The position numbers were made by a program, and so were the translations under genes. DNA of 64,000 nt from Serratia rhizosphaerae. GTDB lineage: Bacteria > Pseudomonadota > Gammaproteobacteria > Enterobacterales > Enterobacteriaceae. Below the pieces are notes generated by a model. The model did no database searches and was not told the DNA's origin. It saw only the letters and a list, made by a program, of their open reading frames with translations. Within the stretch, counting starts at the first letter, position 1, and each line of letters opens with the position of its first letter. Below, piece by piece: positions 54,418 to 63,800 of the stretch. The stretch spans positions 4,650,001-4,714,000 of the forward strand of contig NZ_CP041764.1 of NCBI RefSeq assembly GCF_009817885.1, given 5' to 3'.

Positions 54418-54495
54418 ATGACCACCTGGACTAAACCTGAATTCGTCGACCTGCGCCTGGGTCTGGAAGTGACGCTGTACATTTCCAACCGTTAA
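54418..54495 (+). CDS. pqqA: PQQ precursor peptide PqqA
   Basis: Twenty-five codons: MTTWTKPEFVDLRLGLEVTL then YISNR. E17 and Y21, in the E-x-x-x-Y spacing cross-linked by PqqE, are present. AGGAGT lies nine bases before ATG. The peptide is a little longer at the N-terminus than the 23-24 residues seen in Klebsiella. A hairpin directly after the stop should favour pqqA message over the rest of the operon. Confidence 0.95.
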   Translation: MTTWTKPEFVDLRLGLEVTLYISNR

Positions 54496-54504
54496 TTGCC
54501 CGTC

Positions 54505-54525
54505 ATGCCCGCCCTGTGCGGGCAT
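54505..54525 (+). promoter_or_regulatory. Intercistronic hairpin between pqqA and pqqB
   Basis: ATGCCCGC (54505-54512) pairs with GCGGGCAT (54518-54525) around CCTGT, ten bases after the pqqA stop. It probably stabilises or partially terminates the message, consistent with the known excess of pqqA transcript. Confidence 0.6.
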
Positions 54526-54555
54526 CTCTTTGGTTTCTCCTTATCTGGTCCACAC

Positions 54556-55467
54556 ATGCAGATTAAAGTTCTCGGCTCTGCGGCAGGCGGCGGTTTCCCT
54601 CAGTGGAACTGCAACTGCAAGAATTGTCAGGGCGTGCGTAACAACACCATCAAGGCGTCGCGCCGTACCCAGTCCTCCATCGCCATCAGCGACGACGGTA
54701 AAAACTGGGTGCTGTGCAACGTCTCCCCCGATATCTGCCATCAACTGCTGGCTTCGCCTGAATTGAATAACCCCGACGTGTTGCGCGGTACCGGCATCGG
54801 TTCGATTATCCTGACCGACAGCCAGATCGATCACAGCGCGGGTTTACTCAATTTACGTGAAGGCTGCCCGCATCACGTCTGGTGCACCCGTGAAGTGCAC
54901 GACGATCTCAGCAACGGCTTCCCCCTGTTCACCATGCTGTCGCACTGGAACGGCGGGCTGATCCACCACCCGGTTGAACCGCTGGAGAGCTTCCAGACGG
55001 CGGTCTGCCCGACCATCCGCTTTACCGCCATCCCGCTGCTGAGCAATGCACCGCCCTATTCGCAGTATCGCCACCGTCCGCTGCCGGGGCATAACGTCGC
55101 CCTGTTTATCGAAGATACCGCACGCGGCAGCAACCTGCTGTACGCGCCGGGGCTGGGCGAGCCGGACGATGCCCTGCTGCCGTGGCTGCAGCGCGCCGAC
55201 TGCCTGCTGATTGACGGCACGCTGTGGCGCGACAATGAGCTGGCGGACACCGGCGTCGGCCTCAACACCGGCAAAGACATGGGCCACCTGGCGCTGGCCG
55301 AGGAACAGGGCCTGGCGGCGCTGCTGGCTTCGCTGCCGGCAAAACGCAAAATCCTGATCCATATTAATAATACCAATCCGATCCTGGACGAAGATTCCGC
55401 CGAGCGTCGCAGCCTGACGCAGGCCGGCATCGAAGTGAGCTGGGACGGTATGAACATCGACCTGTAG
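54556..55467 (+). CDS. pqqB: PQQ biosynthesis protein PqqB
   Basis: Metallo-beta-lactamase-fold iron hydroxylase of 303 residues. It starts MQIKVLGSAAGGGFPQWNCN, with the family's CNCKNC cysteines. The metal loop is TDSQIDHSAGLLNLREG, replacing the usual HxHxDH, and INNTNPILDEDS is the C-terminal signature. It acts on the cross-linked Glu-Tyr to add the quinone oxygens. ATG 54556 has no strong ribosome-binding site, so expression may be modest. Confidence 0.93.
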   Translation: MQIKVLGSAAGGGFPQWNCNCKNCQGVRNNTIKASRRTQSSIAISDDGKNWVLCNVSPDICHQLLASPELNNPDVLRGTGIGSIILTDSQIDHSAGLLNLREGCPHHVWCTREVHDDLSNGFPLFTMLSHWNGGLIHHPVEPLESFQTAVCPTIRFTAIPLLSNAPPYSQYRHRPLPGHNVALFIEDTARGSNLLYAPGLGEPDDALLPWLQRADCLLIDGTLWRDNELADTGVGLNTGKDMGHLALAEEQGLAALLASLPAKRKILIHINNTNPILDEDSAERRSLTQAGIEVSWDGMNIDL

Positions 55468-55476
55468 GTTAACGCC

Positions 55477-56232
55477 ATGACACAGCAACATCCCCTTTCC
55501 CCGGCCGAATTTGAAGCGGCGCTGCGGGCGAAAGGCGCGTATTACCATATTCATCATCCGTACCATATCGCCATGCACAACGGCGAGGCGACGCGCGAGC
55601 AGATCCAGGGCTGGGTCGCCAACCGTTTCTATTACCAGACCAGCATCCCGATCAAGGACGCGGCGATTATGGCCAACTGCCCGCAGCCGGACGTGCGCCG
55701 CAAGTGGGTGCAGCGTATTCTCGACCACGACGGCTACGGCGGCGGCGAAGGCGGTATCGAAGCCTGGCTGCGGCTGGGTGAAGCGGTGGGCCTGCAGCGC
55801 GAGACTCTGCTGTCTGAAGAGCTGGTGCTGCCGGGCGTGCGCTTCGCCGTCGACGCCTATGTCAATTTCGCCCGCCGCGCCTGCTGGCAGGAAGCGGCCT
55901 GCAGCTCGCTGACCGAACTGTTCGCACCGCAGATCCATCAGGCGCGCCTTGACACCTGGCCGCAGCACTATCAGTGGATTGAGGCCGAAGGCTATGACTA
56001 CTTCCGCAGCCGCCTCGGCCAGGCCAACCGCGACGTAGAGCACGGCCTGGCACTGGCGCTGGAGTATTGCGACAGCGTAGAGAAGCAGCAGCGTATGCTG
56101 GAGATCCTACAGTTTAAACTGGATATTCTGTGGAGCATGCTGGACGCCATGACCATGGCCTATACCCTGAACCGAGCGCCGTACCACACCGTGACCGATG
56201 CGCGGGCGTGGCATACCCAGAGGCTGGTGTAA
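55477..56232 (+). CDS. pqqC: Pyrroloquinoline-quinone synthase PqqC
   Basis: 251-residue all-helical cofactorless oxidase that performs the last ring closure and eight-electron oxidation to PQQ. It starts with PLSPAEFEAALRAKGAYYHIHHPYHIAMHNGEATREQIQGWVANRFYYQ, with the histidines of the active site, and RILDHDGYGGGEGGIEAWLRLGEAVGL follows. It begins 9 bases after pqqB and its stop overlaps the pqqD start (TAATG). Confidence 0.95.
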   Translation: MTQQHPLSPAEFEAALRAKGAYYHIHHPYHIAMHNGEATREQIQGWVANRFYYQTSIPIKDAAIMANCPQPDVRRKWVQRILDHDGYGGGEGGIEAWLRLGEAVGLQRETLLSEELVLPGVRFAVDAYVNFARRACWQEAACSSLTELFAPQIHQARLDTWPQHYQWIEAEGYDYFRSRLGQANRDVEHGLALALEYCDSVEKQQRMLEILQFKLDILWSMLDAMTMAYTLNRAPYHTVTDARAWHTQRLV

Positions 56233-56510
56233 TGACCCTGAATCCAGAACAAACCCCGATGTTCCGCCGCGGCTACCGCCTGCAGTGGGAAGAGGTGCAG
56301 CAGAGCCATGTGATTCTGTACCCTGAGGGCATGGCCAAACTGAACGACAGCGCCGCCGCCATTTTGCAACTGGTGGACGGCAAATCGACGCTGCAAGGCA
56401 TCATAGACCAGCTGAACGCGCGCTTTCCCGGTGCCGACGGGCTGGCGCAGGACGTGCTGGAGTTTTTCCAGAGCGCCTACGAGCAAAAATGGGTAATTTT
56501 CCGTGACTGA
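56232..56510 (+). CDS. pqqD: PqqA-binding chaperone PqqD
   Basis: 92-residue RiPP recognition element that holds PqqA for PqqE. It contains PMFRRGYRLQWEEVQQSHVILYPEGMAKLNDSAAAILQLVDG, typical of the family. The start ATG 56232 overlaps the pqqC stop, and its end overlaps pqqE by 8 bases. Confidence 0.93.
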   Translation: MTLNPEQTPMFRRGYRLQWEEVQQSHVILYPEGMAKLNDSAAAILQLVDGKSTLQGIIDQLNARFPGADGLAQDVLEFFQSAYEQKWVIFRD

Positions 56511-57648
56511 GAATGCTGTAAAACCGTCGGTTAACCCGCCGCTGTGGCTGCTGGCGGAGCTGACCTACCGCTGCCCGCTGCAGTGTCCCTACTGCTCCAA
56601 CCCGCTCGACTTCGCCGCGCAGGAGCAGGAACTGACCACCGAACAGTGGATTGAGGTGTTCCGGCAGGCGCGGGCGATGGGCAGCGTGCAACTGGGCTTT
56701 TCCGGCGGCGAGCCGCTGGTGCGCAAAGATTTGCCGGAGCTGATTGCCGCCGCGCGCGATCTGGGATTCTATACCAACCTGATCACCTCAGGCATCGGGC
56801 TGACGGAGAAAAAGCTGCAGACTTTCGCCGACGCCGGTCTGGACCATATCCAGATCAGCTTCCAGGCCAGCGATGAAACGCTGAACGCGGCGCTGGCCGG
56901 TAACCCGAAAGCCTTCCAGCAAAAGCTGGCGATGGCAAAAGCGGTCAAGGCGCTGGGCTACCCGATGGTGCTGAACTTTGTGCTGCACCGGCATAACATC
57001 GACCAGATCGACCGTATTATCGAGCTGGCGATTCAGCTGGAGGCCGACGACGTGGAGCTGGCGACCTGTCAGTTTTACGGCTGGGCGCAATTGAACCGCG
57101 AAGGCCTGCTGCCGACCCGCGAGCAGATTGCCGATGCAGAACAGGTGGTGCAGCGCTATCGTGAAAAAATGGCCGACAGCGGCAACCTGGCCAACCTGCT
57201 GTTCGTCACGCCGGACTACTACGAAGAACGGCCGAAAGGCTGCATGGGCGGCTGGGGCGCGATTTTCCTCAGCGTGACGCCGGAAGGCATGGCGTTACCC
57301 TGTCACAGCGCCCGTCAACTGCCGGTGAAATTCCCGTCGGTGCTGGAGCACAGCCTGGAGCACATCTGGTACGAATCATTCGGCTTTAACCGCTATCGCG
57401 GCTATGACTGGATGCCGGAGCCATGCCGCTCCTGCCCGGAAAAAGAGCAGGATTACGGCGGCTGCCGCTGCCAGGCGTTTATGCTGACCGGCGACGCCAG
57501 CAATGCTGACCCGGTGTGTTCGAAATCAGCGCACCACGGCACCATCCTGGCGGCACGCGAGGCGGCGAACCAGACGCAGATCGGCATCGATCAGCTGCGC
57601 TTCCGCAACCGCGCCAACTCCCAGCTGATCTTCAAAGGTCAGGCCTAA
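56503..57648 (+). CDS. pqqE: Radical SAM PqqA cross-linking enzyme PqqE
   Basis: 381 residues. Radical-SAM motif C24-P-L-Q-C28-P-Y-C31, GFSGGEPLVRKDL, and a SPASM tail with CRSCPEKEQDYGGCRCQAF. It forms the carbon-carbon bond between the Glu and Tyr of PqqA. GTG 56503 is the start, inside the end of pqqD, showing coupling. Confidence 0.95.
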   Translation: MTENAVKPSVNPPLWLLAELTYRCPLQCPYCSNPLDFAAQEQELTTEQWIEVFRQARAMGSVQLGFSGGEPLVRKDLPELIAAARDLGFYTNLITSGIGLTEKKLQTFADAGLDHIQISFQASDETLNAALAGNPKAFQQKLAMAKAVKALGYPMVLNFVLHRHNIDQIDRIIELAIQLEADDVELATCQFYGWAQLNREGLLPTREQIADAEQVVQRYREKMADSGNLANLLFVTPDYYEERPKGCMGGWGAIFLSVTPEGMALPCHSARQLPVKFPSVLEHSLEHIWYESFGFNRYRGYDWMPEPCRSCPEKEQDYGGCRCQAFMLTGDASNADPVCSKSAHHGTILAAREAANQTQIGIDQLRFRNRANSQLIFKGQA

Positions 57649-57650
57649 CC

Positions 57651-59981
57651 ATGCCCCAGCCCCCGGTTACGCTGCGGCTCGCGAGCGGCCTGCAGCTGAA
57701 ACTGCTGGCCGATGCGGCTGCCCCGCGCGCGGCGGCGTTGATGCAGATTGACGCCGGCAGCCACCACGAACCGTCGGCCTGGCCGGGGCTGGCGCATCTG
57801 CTGGAACATATGCTGTTTCGCGGCAGTCGCGCCTTTGACGACGATCAGCGCCTGATGAACTGGGTGCCCGCCCACGGCGGCCGCCTCAACGCCACCACCC
57901 GCGAAACGCAAACCCACTTCTTTTTTGAAATCGACGGCGAACGCTTCGCCGACGGTTTGGCGCGGCTGATCGACATGCTGGCCGCCCCGCTGCTGGCCCT
58001 GCCGGCGCTGGCGCAGGAGGTTGAGGTGATCGAGGCCGAATACCGTCTGTTGTGCAAAGACGCGGATACGCTGTGCGAGGCCGCGCAGCAGCAGGCGTTT
58101 GACGGCATCGCCGCCATGCGACGCTTCACCATCGGCAACCGTCAGGCGTTTGGCGAGGATATGCCGGCGTTACGCGCCGCCCTGTGCGATTTCCATCGTC
58201 GCCATTACCACGCTGCCAACATGACGCTGTGGCTGCAGGCGCCGCTGCCGCTCGACACTTTGCGACAGCTGGCCGAGCGGCTGACGGCGACGCTCCCCGG
58301 CGGCGACGTGGTCCTACAGGCGGAGCCGCCGCGGCTGATCCCGCAAGCCGATCGCCGGCTGTGTCTGCCGGGACTGCCGCAGCTACGCTTAACCTTTGCG
58401 CTTAACCAGCCGGACGCCGCCGCCCGTGACGGACTGCGCCTGCTGGATGCGCTGCTGCAGGACGAAGCGCCCGGCAGCCTGATGGCGCTGCTGCGCCGTG
58501 AAGCCTGCTGCGACGGCGTCCGGCTGCAGCATACGCCCTGCGCCGAAGGACGCGCGCTGCTGACGTTTATCTTTAGCGTCAACCGGGGCAGCGCGGCGGA
58601 AGCCGCAAGGATTGAAAGCGCCCTGCTGAACTGGCTGCGGCAGCTGCCGTCGCTCAGCGCAGCACAGCGCGAGCACTACATGCGGCGTGGCAATCAGGAC
58701 TTTATGCGCTTGCCGCCGCTGGATCAGCTGCGGGCGCGGGCGTTCGGCCTGCCGCCGGCGACTGAAGATGCACCGTGGACGGCCTGCCTGGCCGCACTGA
58801 CGGCGGGCAATCTGCGTCGTCTGTTGGTGACCCCGGAGGGAACGGCAACGCCGCGTATACTGCAAGGGTTACCGCTGGCGCTGGCCCCCTTTGTCGCCGC
58901 CCACAGCGCGCGCATTGCGCCGCGCTATCGCTTTTATCCGCACAGCGACGCCCCGCCGCTGCCGTTGATGCTGCCCGCTGAACGGGAACGGGCGCCGCTG
59001 GCATGGCATTCTGACGGCGATCATCCGCCGGTATTGCTGCTGCGCCCCGCGCCGGCAACGCCGCTGGCGTCGGCGCAGGCCAGTTTACTGACCTCGGCGC
59101 TACGCACGCTGGCGGCAGAAACGGCGCATCAGGGCGGCTATCTCGGCGTGACGCAGAGCCACGGCGTCTGGACGCTGCAGCTGTCCGGCGACGCCCCGCT
59201 GCTGGGTCGGGCGCTCAGTCAGATCAATCAGCGCCTGACCTCCCTTGACGATGCTCTTAAACAGGAGGCGGCACTCAGCTGGCAGCGTACGCAGCTGCGC
59301 ACTCAGGGCGAGATCGCCGTGCGCCGTCTGGCGGCGCAATTACCGGAGGTTCTGACGCCGCCGGGCGATGCGGTGTGTTGGCAGGCGACGCTGTTTGCCG
59401 GCGATGCGGCGCTGCATCAGCAGTTGAGTCGGCTGTTGTCCGCTTTCCCGGCACCGATTATCGCCGCGCAGGATGCCGCAATGATCACCGACGCACGGCC
59501 GGTGATACTCAGCGACGAAGATGACGATCGGACACTGCTGCTGTTTTACCCGCTGTCGGATAGCTCGCCGGCGGCGCGGCTGGCGCTGCGGCTGCTGGCG
59601 CAGCTGTATGCCCCCCGCTTCTTCCAGCGGCTGCGGGTCGAGCTGAATATCGGCTATGTGGCGCACTGCGCCTATCACCGCTGCGCCGATCGCGACGGCA
59701 TGCTGTTTGCCCTGCAGTCGCCGCGCTGCAGCCTTGCGCAGTTGCAGCACTATACCCACGAGTTTTTACAGCAGATGCGGCAGGAATTAGCCGTGCTGAA
59801 CGATACGGCGCTGCAGCAGGCGAAACAGACGCTGGCCCAGAGCCTGCAACCCTCTGCCGGCGACTATTTGCAGCGCACGCGTGAAAGCCTGTTGGAACAG
59901 CGGCCAGACGCCGCCGCGCTGGCGGCGCTGGATTTGCCGGCGCTGCTTGACGGGCAGCGCCGGTTGTTCCCTTCGATCTAA
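57651..59981 (+). CDS. pqqF: PQQ-cluster M16 protease PqqF
   Basis: 776-residue insulinase-type zinc protease. The inverted zinc motif is H49-L-L-E52-H53, followed by the distant E in EVIEAEYRLL. The C-terminal M16 halves are also present. It cuts PqqA to release the cross-linked amino acids. ATG 57651 starts two bases after the pqqE stop. It is the last gene of the pqq operon. Confidence 0.9.
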   Translation: MPQPPVTLRLASGLQLKLLADAAAPRAAALMQIDAGSHHEPSAWPGLAHLLEHMLFRGSRAFDDDQRLMNWVPAHGGRLNATTRETQTHFFFEIDGERFADGLARLIDMLAAPLLALPALAQEVEVIEAEYRLLCKDADTLCEAAQQQAFDGIAAMRRFTIGNRQAFGEDMPALRAALCDFHRRHYHAANMTLWLQAPLPLDTLRQLAERLTATLPGGDVVLQAEPPRLIPQADRRLCLPGLPQLRLTFALNQPDAAARDGLRLLDALLQDEAPGSLMALLRREACCDGVRLQHTPCAEGRALLTFIFSVNRGSAAEAARIESALLNWLRQLPSLSAAQREHYMRRGNQDFMRLPPLDQLRARAFGLPPATEDAPWTACLAALTAGNLRRLLVTPEGTATPRILQGLPLALAPFVAAHSARIAPRYRFYPHSDAPPLPLMLPAERERAPLAWHSDGDHPPVLLLRPAPATPLASAQASLLTSALRTLAAETAHQGGYLGVTQSHGVWTLQLSGDAPLLGRALSQINQRLTSLDDALKQEAALSWQRTQLRTQGEIAVRRLAAQLPEVLTPPGDAVCWQATLFAGDAALHQQLSRLLSAFPAPIIAAQDAAMITDARPVILSDEDDDRTLLLFYPLSDSSPAARLALRLLAQLYAPRFFQRLRVELNIGYVAHCAYHRCADRDGMLFALQSPRCSLAQLQHYTHEFLQQMRQELAVLNDTALQQAKQTLAQSLQPSAGDYLQRTRESLLEQRPDAAALAALDLPALLDGQRRLFPSI

Positions 59982-60168
59982 ATCTTCACATTAATCCTTT
60001 TTATACAACACATATCTGTAACGACAAAAACGAATCAAATGGTACAATAAAGCCTTCTTAACGGTTTAATTGCCCCGCCATGCGCCGCGTTCGTGGCGCA
60101 ATACCGGCTAACGATTACACTTTGTTAACACACAACGATAAGTAACATGATTCGGGAGAGTCACTGAT

Positions 60169-62601
60169 ATGTCTGATACAAATGCCCGACCGGGCATGAA
60201 AATATGGTGCGCGCTATTGGGGATCGTCCTCGCCGCCACCGGGCTGTTTTTCGCCATTGCCGGCGGCAAACTGGTCTCGCTGGGCGGCAGTTGGTACTTT
60301 CTGATCGCCGGCGTGGTGACGCTGCTGGCGGCCATCCAGCTGTTCCGCCGCCGCTCGTCGGCGGTGGTGCTGTTCCTGCTGGTGTTTATCGGCACCCTGA
60401 TCTGGTCGGTGATTGACGCCGGCTTCGACTTCTGGCCGCTGGTGTCGCGCCTGATGGTGCCGGCCGGCCTGATGCTGCTGGCGTTTCTCACCTGGCCGGC
60501 ATTGCGCAAGGCGGAAGGTAAAGCGCCGCTGGGCAAACTCTCCTACCTGCTGTCGGCGCTGCTGGCCGTCGGCATGGTCGTGACCTTTGTGCAGATGTTC
60601 CAGCCGCACCCGACCGTGGCCTTCAGCGGCGAGCAGCTGCCATTGGTGCCGGTGGATAAAGCCAAACAGCAAAAAGACTGGGACAACTACGGCAACACGC
60701 CGGGCGGCGACCGTTTTGTGGCGCTGGACCAGATCACCCGCGATAACGTTAAAGATCTGAAAGTGGCTTGGACCTTCCACACCGGCGATACCCCGCTGAG
60801 CCCGGACGGCAACGGCGCGGAAGATCAGCAGACGCCGCTGCAGGTTGGCAACCGCATTTTCCTCTGTACCCCGCACAACAACGTGATTGCGGTTGACGCA
60901 GACAGCGGTAAAGAGATTTGGAAGCGTGAAATCAACGCCAAATCTCAGGTCTGGAACCGCTGCCGCGGTCTGGCCTATTTCGACGTTAACAAGCCGATCC
61001 CGCAGCCAAGCGTTCCCGGCTCCACCCCTGCCGCGCCGGTTGCGCTGGCGGCCGGCGACACCTGCCAGCGTCGTATTCTGATGAACACCATCGATGCGCG
61101 TCTGGTGGCGATTAACGCCGACAACGGCGAGTTCTGCCACAACTTCGGCCAGAACGGCATCGTCGATCTGAAAGCCGGCCTCGGCGACGCCGCCGATCCG
61201 AAATATCAGCTGACCTCCGCGCCGACGCTGGCCGGCACCACCGTGGTGGTGGGCGGCCGCGTGGCGGATAACGTTCAGACCGATATGCCGGGCGGCGTGC
61301 TGCGCGGCTTTAACGTGATCACCGGCGAGATGCGCTGGGCGTTCGACCCGGGCAACGACGATCCGAACGCGGCGTTGAAACCGGGCCAGAACTATGTGCG
61401 CAGCACCCCGAACTCCTGGGCGCCGATGTCCTATGACCCGGCGATGAACACCGTGTTCCTGCCGATGGGCAGCTCGTCGGTGGACCTGTGGGGCGCCAAC
61501 CGCACTAAGCTGGACCACAAATACGGCGCGTCCATCCTGGCGCTGGACGCCACCACCGGTAAAGAGAAATGGGTCTACCAGACCGTGCATAACGATCTGT
61601 GGGACTTCGATATCCCGATGCAGCCAAGCCTGATCGACTTCCCGATGAAGGACGGCAGCACCAAACCGGCGCTGGTGTTTGGCGCGAAAACCGGTCAGAT
61701 CTTCGTGCTGGATCGCCATACCGGCAAGCCGCTGACCGACGTGAAAGAACTGCCGGTGAAAACCCGCAACATTCCGAACGAGCAGTATTCCGCCACCCAG
61801 CCGTTCTCGGTCGGTATGCCGCAGATTGGCGCACAGAAGCTCAGCGAATCGGATATGTGGGGCGCCACGCCGTTCGACCAACTGATGTGCCGCATCAGCT
61901 TTAAATCGATGCGTTATGACGGCCTGTTCACCGCGCCGGATACCGACGTATCCCTCAGCTTCCCCGGCTCGCTCGGCGGCATGAACTGGGGCGGCCTGTC
62001 GGTTGACCCGAACAACCACTATATCTTCGCCAACGATATGCGTCTGGGCCTGTGGGTGCAGATGATTCCGCAGAAACAGGAAGACGCCAATGCGCCTGCC
62101 AGCACCGGCGGTGAATCGGTGAATGCCGGGATGGGCGCGGTGCCGCTGAAAGGCACGCCATATGCGGTGAACAAAAACCGCTTTATGTCGCCGCTGGGCA
62201 TTCCGTGCCAGAAGCCGCCGTTCGGCACCCTGTCCGCCATCGATCTGAAGACCCAGAAAGTGGTCTGGCAGGTACCGGCCGGCACCGTGCAGGACACCGG
62301 CCCGTTCGGCATCAAGATGCGCGCGCAGATGCCGGTCGGCATGCCGACGCTGGGCGGTACGCTGGCGACCCAGGGCGGCCTGGTGTTTATCGCCGGTACG
62401 CAGGACTACTACCTGCGCGCCTTTGACTCGTCAACCGGCAAAGAGGTATGGAAAGCGCGTCTGCCGGTCGGCAGCGGCGGCACCCCGATGAGCTATATTT
62501 CACCGGAAACCGGCAAGCAGTACATCCTGATCTCCGCCGGCGGCGCACGTCAGTCACCGGACCGCGGCGACTACGTGATTGCCTACGCGCTGGATAAATA
62601 A
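60169..62601 (+). CDS. Second membrane-bound PQQ dehydrogenase (Gcd/quinate-type)
   Basis: 810 residues with five helices (MKIWCALLGIVLAATGLFFAIAGGKLVSLGGSWYF… onwards) and a PQQ propeller (WDNYGNTPGGDRFVALDQI … SGGTPMSYISPETGKQYILISAGGARQSPDRGDYVIAYALDK). It is homologous to Gcd but distinct: where Gcd has GHGSFGTKMGDY this has GARQSPDRGDY, and the loops differ. The family includes quinate/shikimate dehydrogenases, so the substrate may not be glucose. GGGAGAG precedes ATG 60169. It has its own promoter region (about 190 bases after pqqF) and a strong terminator. Confidence 0.88.
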   Translation: MSDTNARPGMKIWCALLGIVLAATGLFFAIAGGKLVSLGGSWYFLIAGVVTLLAAIQLFRRRSSAVVLFLLVFIGTLIWSVIDAGFDFWPLVSRLMVPAGLMLLAFLTWPALRKAEGKAPLGKLSYLLSALLAVGMVVTFVQMFQPHPTVAFSGEQLPLVPVDKAKQQKDWDNYGNTPGGDRFVALDQITRDNVKDLKVAWTFHTGDTPLSPDGNGAEDQQTPLQVGNRIFLCTPHNNVIAVDADSGKEIWKREINAKSQVWNRCRGLAYFDVNKPIPQPSVPGSTPAAPVALAAGDTCQRRILMNTIDARLVAINADNGEFCHNFGQNGIVDLKAGLGDAADPKYQLTSAPTLAGTTVVVGGRVADNVQTDMPGGVLRGFNVITGEMRWAFDPGNDDPNAALKPGQNYVRSTPNSWAPMSYDPAMNTVFLPMGSSSVDLWGANRTKLDHKYGASILALDATTGKEKWVYQTVHNDLWDFDIPMQPSLIDFPMKDGSTKPALVFGAKTGQIFVLDRHTGKPLTDVKELPVKTRNIPNEQYSATQPFSVGMPQIGAQKLSESDMWGATPFDQLMCRISFKSMRYDGLFTAPDTDVSLSFPGSLGGMNWGGLSVDPNNHYIFANDMRLGLWVQMIPQKQEDANAPASTGGESVNAGMGAVPLKGTPYAVNKNRFMSPLGIPCQKPPFGTLSAIDLKTQKVVWQVPAGTVQDTGPFGIKMRAQMPVGMPTLGGTLATQGGLVFIAGTQDYYLRAFDSSTGKEVWKARLPVGSGGTPMSYISPETGKQYILISAGGARQSPDRGDYVIAYALDK

Positions 62602-62618
62602 TTCCGTCAATAAGAACC

Positions 62619-62648
62619 AGCCCGCTTGGTCGCCAAGCGGGCTTTTTT
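62619..62648 (+). terminator. Terminator of the second PQQ dehydrogenase
   Basis: AGCCCGCTTGG (62619-62629) pairs with CCAAGCGGGCT (62633-62643), followed by TTTTTT to 62648. Confidence 0.88.
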
Positions 62649-62668
62649 GTGCCTTCCTGCCTGTGCCG

Positions 62669-63691
62669 TTAACCAACGGTCAGCACAATTTTGCCGATAT
62701 GCTTACCGCTGTCCATTTCCTGATGTGCGCGCGTTACCTCGTCCAGCGCCCAGGTCTGGTAGATCAGCGGCGGGCGGCACTGGCCGCTTTCCAGCAGCGG
62801 CCAAACGTGCTGCTGCAGCTCGCGGGCAATCTGCGCTTTTTCCTCTTTGCTGCGGCCGCGCATGGCGGAACCTGTTACTCGTGCATGCTTCAGCACCAGC
62901 TTCATCAGGTTGGCCTTTTCCGCCTCGTTGCCGCCGAGGAAGCCGATAATAATCAGCTGACCGTTCTTTTTCAGCACCTCGATATTCTGGTTAAAGTAGC
63001 TGCCGCCCATAATATCCAGCACCGCATCGACGCCTGCGCCATCGGTAAGCTTCTCTATCGCCGCAACAAAGTCATCGCGGCGGTAGTTGATGCCGATGCC
63101 GCCCAGTTCGGCGATGGCGGCGCATTTCTCATCGCTGCCGGCGGTGGCGTAGGCGGTAATGCCCAGCGCCCGGCAAAGCATCAGCGCGGTGGTGCCGATG
63201 CCGCTGGTGCCGCCGTGGATCAGTACGCTGTCGCCCGGCTTCACCCGCTGGTCGGCCAGCAGGTTGGCCCAGACGGTGAAGAAGGTTTCCGGCAGCGCCG
63301 CCGCCTGCTCCATGCTGAACCCCTGCGGTATCGGCAGCAGCTGGGTTTCCGGCACCACGCAGTATTCGGCATAGCCGCCGCCGTTGGTCAGCGCGCAGAC
63401 GCGATCGCCAAGGGCGAAACGCGTCGCCCCTTCCCCGCATGCCACGATCTCGCCGGCAATCTCCAGCCCGGGAACCGGCGTGACGCCGGCAGGCATCGGG
63501 TATATTCCCTGCCGCTGCATAATATCAGGGCGATTAATCCCCGCCGCCCGGACGCGGATCAGCACTTCACCGGCACCGGGGCGCGGCAGCTCGGCGCTGA
63601 CTACCTGTAACACCTCGGGGCCGCCGGGTTCGCGGATAATGATTTGCTTCATACTGGTCGGCAGCGTCGTGCCGTTCGCTTCAACTGACAT
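62669..63691 (-). CDS. PIG3/QorA-type NADPH:quinone oxidoreductase
   Basis: 340-residue zinc-free MDR protein. MKQIIIREPGGPEVLQVVSAELPRPGAGEVLIRVRAAGINRPDIMQRQG is typical of the PIG3 subfamily, and HGGTSGIGTTALMLCRALG is the NADPH site. It reduces quinones. I set the start at ATG 63691; a later ATG at 63649 (MKQIII) is the other candidate, and neither has a strong ribosome-binding site. It is divergent from a LysR gene. Confidence 0.85.
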   Translation of the reverse strand: MSVEANGTTLPTSMKQIIIREPGGPEVLQVVSAELPRPGAGEVLIRVRAAGINRPDIMQRQGIYPMPAGVTPVPGLEIAGEIVACGEGATRFALGDRVCALTNGGGYAEYCVVPETQLLPIPQGFSMEQAAALPETFFTVWANLLADQRVKPGDSVLIHGGTSGIGTTALMLCRALGITAYATAGSDEKCAAIAELGGIGINYRRDDFVAAIEKLTDGAGVDAVLDIMGGSYFNQNIEVLKKNGQLIIIGFLGGNEAEKANLMKLVLKHARVTGSAMRGRSKEEKAQIARELQQHVWPLLESGQCRPPLIYQTWALDEVTRAHQEMDSGKHIGKIVLTVG

Positions 63692-63800
63692 CTGTGTATC
63701 CCGTTTTACGTTAACTCTGTTACCATTTAGCTTAAACTTGGTACACGCAAGCCACAAATGCCAGTTTTAGAATTCATTGTTGCAATATTGGAACGTAAAG

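Noticed and set aside
54853..56043. A 396-codon minus-strand frame across pqqB-pqqC
   Set aside because: Antisense shadow of two conserved pqq genes.
60214..62019. A 601-codon open frame on the minus strand inside the second PQQ dehydrogenase
   Set aside because: Codon-bias shadow of a certain gene; the product is rich in Arg, His and Gln and resembles no family.
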